Origin: JAFGPJ01 sp964439135
GTDB taxonomy: Bacteria > Planctomycetota > Phycisphaerae > Sedimentisphaerales > Anaerobacaceae
DNA: 37,585 nucleotides
Assembly (NCBI GenBank): GCA_964439135.1
Contig: CAYTNN010000013.1
Coordinates: forward strand, 1 to 37,585
Direction of reading: 5' to 3'
Shown one piece after another: positions 33,026-37,585 of the stretch. The notes beneath the pieces were generated by a model, which did not search any database, was not told where the DNA came from, and saw nothing but the letters and a program-made list of their open reading frames with translations. A program made the translations under genes and the position numbers. Each line of letters starts with the position of its first letter. Positions within the stretch are counted from its first letter, which is position 1.

Positions 33026-33074
33026 GTGTCGCGGGCATCTTGCCCGCGATTCGAGGGCGAGACGCCCTCGACAC
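33026..33074. repeat. Double-hairpin element filling the gap between convergent genes
   Basis: Ends GTGTCG (33026-33031) and CGACAC (33069-33074) are inverted. Inside, CGCGGGCA/TGCCCGCG (33030-33037, 33041-33048, loop TCT) and CGAGGGCG/CGCCCTCG (33052-33059, 33063-33070, loop AGA) form two perfect 8-base-pair hairpins. The stop codons of the flanking genes lie three and four bases outside. It could serve as a terminator in both directions or be a dispersed palindromic repeat. Confidence 0.75.
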
Positions 33075-33078
33075 TAAT

Positions 33079-34395
33079 TCAATCCCGTTGCCGAATTCTT
33101 ACGCTGTTGGCATGGGCTTCGAGCCCTTCAATCTCAGCCAGGCGGACAATGTCATCGGCACTGGCGGTCAGCATTTCCTGATCGTATTCGATAATGCTGA
33201 TAGACTTGAGGAAATCGTTGCTTGTCAGCGCGCTTGCAAACTTTGCCCGCATTCCGGTCGGCAGCGTATGACTTGGCCCGGCCCAATAATCCCCTACCGC
33301 CACGGGTGTGTAGGGACCTATGAATATCGCGCCGGCATTGTGTATCTTCTCGGCGATTTCCCTGCTGTCCTGCCCGCATTGAACCTCCAGGTGCTCAGAG
33401 GCAAAATCGTCCGCCATTTCAATTGCCGCGGCCATATCGTCGAGAACGATAATAGCACTATGTTTCTTTAGAGATTCTATTGCTGCTTTGGCTCTCGGCA
33501 ATTCCGCCACCTGCTTCTGCAGCTCGGCGAGAATTAATTTTGCAAACGGTTCCGAGTCGGTCAGGACGATCGCGCTGCTGTCGGCGGCGTGCTCGGCCTG
33601 GCTGAGCATATCGGCCGCAATCCACGCCGGGTTGGCCCGCTCATTGGCGATAATCAAAACTTCGCTCGGCCCGGCAATAGAATCGATACCGACATAGTCG
33701 CCGGCGACGTTTTTCTTCGCCGCCTGGACCCACTTGTTGCCCGGCCCGACAATCTTGTCAACCTTGCCGATGGTCCCGGTCCCGGTCGCCAGAGCAGCCA
33801 CCGCCTGGGCGCCGCCAATTCTGTACACTTCGTCAATTCCCAATTCGCAGCAGACGGCCAAAATCACCGGATGGATGCTTCCCTCATGTCTTGGCGGCGA
33901 GACCACAACGATTTCCTTCACGCCCGCAACCTGCGCGGGAACCGCTGTCATAATAACTGTCGAGGGCAGCGGGGCCGATGCGCCCGGAACGCAGATGCCG
34001 ACCCTCTTGATGGGCGTGTATCTGATTCCCCGCGGCAGGTTCTCCTGATCGATCAGGATGTCCTTCTGGTATGAGCGCACGTTTTCAATCGCCTGGCGCA
34101 CGGAAGCCAGAATATCCTGGTTAATTTCCCGGTTGGCTTTCTCCAATTCATCTCTGCCAATCCGGAATTGCCCGGGTGTGAGTTTTACTCCATCGAATTT
34201 CTCCGTATATTCCGCAACCGCTTTGTCGCCATGATCGGCAACATTGCTGAGAATATCAATCACCTGTTGATTTTCCTCGCTCCCGTAGCCGGCAAAACTC
34301 GCCGCCCGCATCATCTTCGAGCGAAATTTTTTCAGGCTTTTCTCAAAATCGGCTCCGGATGAGGAGATGATAATTTTGTCGAGTTCATGGGGCAT
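33079..34395 (-). CDS. hisD: Histidinol dehydrogenase
   Basis: 438 residues, the full family length. Signatures: ICVPGASAPLPSTVIMTAVPA, YRIGGAQAVAALATGT, KIVGPGNKWVQAAKK, SIAGPSEVLIIANE, the catalytic Glu-His in LSQAEHAADSSA and the C-terminal ASEHLEVQC and GPSHTLPTG zinc-binding blocks. It oxidises histidinol to histidine with two NAD in the last step of histidine synthesis. Cytosolic. AAAGGA lies before the ATG. It is the last gene of a minus-strand operon with no other his genes in the window, so its regulation is separate from a his operon here. Confidence 0.97.
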   Translation of the reverse strand: MPHELDKIIISSSGADFEKSLKKFRSKMMRAASFAGYGSEENQQVIDILSNVADHGDKAVAEYTEKFDGVKLTPGQFRIGRDELEKANREINQDILASVRQAIENVRSYQKDILIDQENLPRGIRYTPIKRVGICVPGASAPLPSTVIMTAVPAQVAGVKEIVVVSPPRHEGSIHPVILAVCCELGIDEVYRIGGAQAVAALATGTGTIGKVDKIVGPGNKWVQAAKKNVAGDYVGIDSIAGPSEVLIIANERANPAWIAADMLSQAEHAADSSAIVLTDSEPFAKLILAELQKQVAELPRAKAAIESLKKHSAIIVLDDMAAAIEMADDFASEHLEVQCGQDSREIAEKIHNAGAIFIGPYTPVAVGDYWAGPSHTLPTGMRAKFASALTSNDFLKSISIIEYDQEMLTASADDIVRLAEIEGLEAHANSVRIRQRD

Positions 34396-34406
34396 ACGTG
34401 TGTCCT

Positions 34407-35303
34407 TTACCTTCCGAAGTTGCCGTGGCTGTAAGTTCTTGTCGCCCTCTCCAGCAACAGATAGTTTTTACCTTTATACTTTGTTCTAATCCCTGCAATT
34501 TTAAACCGCACCTTATCCGGCTGGGCAGCTTGTTTCAGCTCGGTCAGCTCCAGCGCCGCGCACGGCAATAGATGTAAAAAAAGCTTCTGAACGTTCCGGC
34601 CAAGAGCGTCGGGTACGAATAAATAGCGGCCATTATTCTGCTTGACCAAAAACGCGGTCCTGTCCACGAAAATCGAATCGGGGCTTTGCGTATAACGCCG
34701 GGCATCCGGCAATTTTTCTTTTTCAGCCGCCGGCTGCGATTCATCAACTGAAATTTCATTACCGTCCGCTATAGGCTTTTTGCTAATGACCGTTGTTTCT
34801 CGCCTGGCCCTGAGCTTTTCTATGACCTCTTGCGGTAGAGCCAATACATCGTTCGGCTCATCGAGGGCAAGCTGCTGTTCTCGCTCCCGCCCGGACTGTA
34901 TCTCAGCCGGTTCCGTCTTCTCGGCCTTGCTCAGGGGCATAAAAAAACCCGGAAAAATGAAGTTCCTGCCTTTGTATTTTGTCACCCTGCTGTTCCAAAG
35001 CCGGTAAGTTGCTGTAGTACGCATTTTCTTGTCGGCGGTCATCTTTTCAAGCGCCGATGACGGCAGCAGCTCCAACCTTGTCCCGGCCTTGATAACTGTT
35101 CTGTAATCGTTCACATCCGAAGCTAATTCGAAGAACCATACGTCGTTACTGTCGGGACCGACCAAATCACCATCCACTCTCATTATGGCAAAGCCGTCCC
35201 GTAGCAGAGGCGTCTCGCGAATTATTTCCGCGTCGAATACCGACGCCGTCGAAACAACGCCAATAAAAAATACTAAAATTAAAAATACCGGCATTTTGCT
35301 CAT
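34407..35303 (-). CDS. Secreted protein of unknown function with an internal duplication
   Basis: 298 residues with a signal peptide (PVFLILVFFIGVVSTAS). Two halves resemble each other: residues about 36-115 and about 209-283. Aligned pairs include LLPSSALEKM with LLPCAALELT, and VTKYKGRNFIF with RTKYKGKNYLL. The halves are joined by a charged linker (130-205) that looks disordered. No known domain is recognised. It lies between the LOG protein gene (39-base gap) and hisD (11 bases), in one operon. An alternative start is ATG 35294. Likely periplasmic or surface protein. Confidence 0.6.
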   Translation of the reverse strand: MSKMPVFLILVFFIGVVSTASVFDAEIIRETPLLRDGFAIMRVDGDLVGPDSNDVWFFELASDVNDYRTVIKAGTRLELLPSSALEKMTADKKMRTTATYRLWNSRVTKYKGRNFIFPGFFMPLSKAEKTEPAEIQSGREREQQLALDEPNDVLALPQEVIEKLRARRETTVISKKPIADGNEISVDESQPAAEKEKLPDARRYTQSPDSIFVDRTAFLVKQNNGRYLFVPDALGRNVQKLFLHLLPCAALELTELKQAAQPDKVRFKIAGIRTKYKGKNYLLLERATRTYSHGNFGR

Positions 35304-35342
35304 ATCAATGGTTCAGATTTCCAAGCTTTTAATAATCGTTTA

Positions 35343-35876
35343 TCAGTTATCAATAATCATTTCAACGGCCTGCTTCGGCTCATCCGCCAGTTTCACATTC
35401 CTGCTGCTGTCGACATCGTCGGTCGCGATAAGCTCGATAAGCGGCTTCCAGAATCCGCCCAAGAGTATAATCGGTTTATCCGTTTTGAGAAAGCCCTTGT
35501 TTTTTAATTCCCAGACTTTTGCCAATTCCAGCAGTGTTCCCGTTCCGCCCGGAAGGACAATATACGCCTGCCCGAGTTGAACTAAGGTTTCGAGCCGTTC
35601 ATCGAGAGAACCGGTAACAATTTCACGGGTCACATATTCGTTCGCTTTGCCGGACTTGAACGCCGAGCACGTAACGCCGATAACTTCGCCGCCGGCCTCA
35701 GCGGCCCCTTTCGCCGCCGCCAGCATGGTTCCGCCGTAGCCGCCATTGGCGACGGTAAAACCGGCCTGAGCCAAAATCCTGCCCGTCTCGTAAGCCAGCG
35801 TAAAGATCGAATCTCCCGGCCTGGCTCTGGCGGTTCCGAAAATCGTTACTATCTTTTTGGACATTATCTTATGCAT
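35343..35876 (-). CDS. LOG family protein (lysine decarboxylase-like fold)
   Basis: 177 residues. The hallmark PGGTGTLLELAKVWE (PGGxGTxxE) and the earlier GYGGTMLAAAKGAAEAGGEV block identify the LOG/TIGR00725-like family. Characterised members hydrolyse cytokinin riboside monophosphate or nucleoside monophosphates (AMP) at the glycosidic bond; others have no assigned substrate. Cytosolic. Start ATG 35876 lies three bases after the upstream stop, ATG 35864 (start of SKKIVTIFG) is equally plausible. The gene is in an operon with an esterase fusion, a secreted protein and hisD. Confidence 0.85.
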   Translation of the reverse strand: MHKIMSKKIVTIFGTARARPGDSIFTLAYETGRILAQAGFTVANGGYGGTMLAAAKGAAEAGGEVIGVTCSAFKSGKANEYVTREIVTGSLDERLETLVQLGQAYIVLPGGTGTLLELAKVWELKNKGFLKTDKPIILLGGFWKPLIELIATDDVDSSRNVKLADEPKQAVEMIIDN

Positions 35877-35879
35877 ATT

Positions 35880-37585
35880 TCAATTGACCAGAAAATACAC
35901 AATCCGGCAGGCATGGCCACGGCTTTTTGGGTTCTTCTTGTCGCTCGTCCTGAGAGTAATCTCGTGGACGCCCGGACTCAGTTCCGCATCAAGAATATAG
36001 GCCCAGGGCAGGTGAAGATTCGAACTCCATTGAGTGAACTGGTCGATTTGGCGAAAAGATGACTTATCAATGCTGTATTCAATGACACCCATGTCGGGAC
36101 CACAAGTTACAAAAACACCAACGGCAGTACCCTCGAATTTGAGTCTGAGCATCGCGCCGGGCCGATCGGCTTTAAGCACGGGCACATTAACAAAACCTTC
36201 GCGCAGCCCTTTACCATCTCCGGGATTCCAGGCGGCGTCATAGACAAAGCCTTCGACAAGTTCGGCTTCACCAATATCCACGTACCGGCCGCGATAATAA
36301 CTGAACGGATCGAGGGATTCTGCCGGCATGGGATTGGATTTAACGTTTTCAGGCAACGGCCCGGCCCATGCCATATCCAGCAAACGTTTCATCGAGCGGA
36401 AATAAACGTTTTGGCCGAAAGGTGAGGGATGAAGGTTGCGAAAATCATTCGGCCAGTCAAATTGACCGGCGTTGATACGCTCGTTCACCTCGAGCGCCAG
36501 GTTCAACGAGGGTAGTTGATAATGTTCCGCCACTTTTTCATGGTTACGAACGACGGCCGGCACGGAACCATCATTGTAAGTTTTCATTTTCTCGGGATCG
36601 ACGAAATGCATCAAAATAATATCGATGTCAGGATTGAGCATACGGGCTTGCCGAACGATCCCTTCCATACCACGAATTTGTTCGATATCGCTGCGACCAT
36701 TGGTCGCATCATTGACGGCGGCTTCCTCAAATAGCAAATCGACCGAGCCATTTTTAAAGACGTCCCGTGTGAGACGAAAAGCTCCCGGCGTTGAACCTGT
36801 TGAAGGTATCCCGGCAGCGATGAATTCAAACCGGGTTTCAGGAAAGCGTTGTTGCAGGTACTGACAGATCATGTTCCGCCAACCGGGGTTGTAGGTAATA
36901 GAGCCTCCCAGGAAAGCCACACGGCCTTTCTTTTGCCGTTGGAATTTTATGCGACAGTTTGTCAGGCCATGCCGCAGATTGTAATGGAACTTGTCGTAAT
37001 CGGCTGTTGTATGAGACAGTATGAAATCAACAATGGGCTTCGGATCCTCAAGGCTGTGGGGATGATGGTCCACGCCCGGCTTGCGAATGACGGTGATCTT
37101 GCCGCCGAGCTTTTTATAGCGTTGTTCAACAACATCCGTGTTTTCCGGCATCGGAACGACAGTATCAGATGTGCCGCAGACATGCAGAACAGGCACGACG
37201 GAACGTGCTAACGGCTCAAGATTGTCAATCGGATTGTGCTCATACTCCAAAGCCTGCTCGGCCGTCAGGCCATAAGCTTTCAGACAAGCTTCCCAGGAGG
37301 GTTGATCGTATTTTCCTTTACCTCGACCGCCCGGCCAGCTCTTGAAATCACAGACGGGATTGTCGGCGTAGATGCAGGCCACTTTCTCGGGATTCACGCT
37401 GGCCCAGTTGTAAATAATAAGGCCGCCCCGGCTCATCCCTTCCAGAGCAGCACGCCGATGGAAGCCATGATGCCCGGTCAGATAATTGTAAAAGGCATTC
37501 CAATGATTAACCGCCACGGGAGCACCAAACAGGTCTGCCACATCCATATAAACAAGGTGAAATCCTTTTTCCAAAAGCGCCAGGT
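35880..37585 (-). CDS. Alpha/beta hydrolase fused to SGNH hydrolase, 5'-truncated by window end
   Basis: At least 567 residues; no start inside the window, as the frame stays open to base 37585. The first part is an alpha/beta hydrolase with nucleophile elbow GMSRGG, acid in SDTVVPMPEN and histidine in VDHHPHSLEDP. From about residue 220 an SGNH/GDSL domain begins: GGSITYNPGW (block I), LLFEEAAVNDA (block III) and NLHPSPFGQ (block V with catalytic Asp-His spaced as expected). The rest (residues from about 420) is a beta-sandwich-like carbohydrate-binding-like tail. Two ester-cleaving domains in one chain suggest deacetylation of a polysaccharide. A signal peptide, if any, lies outside the window. 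Confidence 0.85.
   Translation of the reverse strand, partial: LALLEKGFHLVYMDVADLFGAPVAVNHWNAFYNYLTGHHGFHRRAALEGMSRGGLIIYNWASVNPEKVACIYADNPVCDFKSWPGGRGKGKYDQPSWEACLKAYGLTAEQALEYEHNPIDNLEPLARSVVPVLHVCGTSDTVVPMPENTDVVEQRYKKLGGKITVIRKPGVDHHPHSLEDPKPIVDFILSHTTADYDKFHYNLRHGLTNCRIKFQRQKKGRVAFLGGSITYNPGWRNMICQYLQQRFPETRFEFIAAGIPSTGSTPGAFRLTRDVFKNGSVDLLFEEAAVNDATNGRSDIEQIRGMEGIVRQARMLNPDIDIILMHFVDPEKMKTYNDGSVPAVVRNHEKVAEHYQLPSLNLALEVNERINAGQFDWPNDFRNLHPSPFGQNVYFRSMKRLLDMAWAGPLPENVKSNPMPAESLDPFSYYRGRYVDIGEAELVEGFVYDAAWNPGDGKGLREGFVNVPVLKADRPGAMLRLKFEGTAVGVFVTCGPDMGVIEYSIDKSSFRQIDQFTQWSSNLHLPWAYILDAELSPGVHEITLRTSDKKNPKSRGHACRIVYFLVN

Noticed and set aside
36005..36040. Second T-arm-like word (GTTCGAATC) on the minus strand
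   Set aside because: It sits inside the esterase fusion gene and no cloverleaf forms.

Overview
The window reads like a chromosomal segment of a planctomycete, most probably of class Phycisphaerae. The reasons are family content rather than any marker search: DUF1559-like prepilins with a phenylalanine-glycine-aspartate-glycine-histidine tail motif, Tat-exported Gfo/Idh/MocA oxidoreductase next to DUF1080 and DUF6807 (PmoA-like) proteins, secreted PKD-type proteins, zinc-ribbon membrane proteins and a glutamyl-tRNA synthetase with an unusual insertion. Coding density is normal. There is no rRNA or CRISPR array, no tRNA that I can support, and no complete insertion sequence.

Layout. 1-2569: two tandem pentapeptide-repeat potassium-channel-like genes, the first broken at the window edge, and an overlapping DUF6398 gene. 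2675-6285: a DUF368/PopT-type lipid carrier transporter, an AMMECR1 protein, a secreted DUF1570-type gluzincin and a Maf pyrophosphatase. 6504-9282: two secreted proteins with the same novel-looking N-terminal domain. 9668-14442: a lone pilin facing a five-gene minus-strand operon (pilT, zinc-ribbon membrane protein, prepilin, anchored protein, second zinc-ribbon membrane protein). 14772-18063: a tiny lysine-rich protein, an enolase-superfamily enzyme coupled to a Nudix protein, and a truncated-looking tyrosine recombinase. 18064-19014: a gene-free stretch packed with degenerate heptamer-like repeats. 19015-23534: Gfo/Idh/MocA, DUF1080 and DUF6807-fusion genes for glycoside metabolism, plus lgt. 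23742-30745: a housekeeping run gltX, pfkB-family kinase, thpR, recA, alaS. 31044-33022: two more members of the zinc-ribbon membrane family. 33079-37585: a minus-strand operon of an alpha/beta-hydrolase + SGNH esterase fusion, a LOG protein, a secreted protein with an internal duplication, and hisD.

Functional threads. The minus-strand cluster at 19-22.6 kb suggests oxidation of a glycoside to its 3-keto form and cleavage by a DUF1080 enzyme. The pilT operon couples the retraction ATPase of type IV pili to a pair of uncharacterised zinc-ribbon polytopic membrane proteins and a prepilin; this conserved-looking pairing, together with two further family members at 31-33 kb, is the best candidate here for an undescribed system. 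Several intergenic regions carry structured repeats (a double hairpin exactly filling a convergent gap, a nested inverted repeat after alaS, heptamer arrays) that suggest dispersed non-coding elements.
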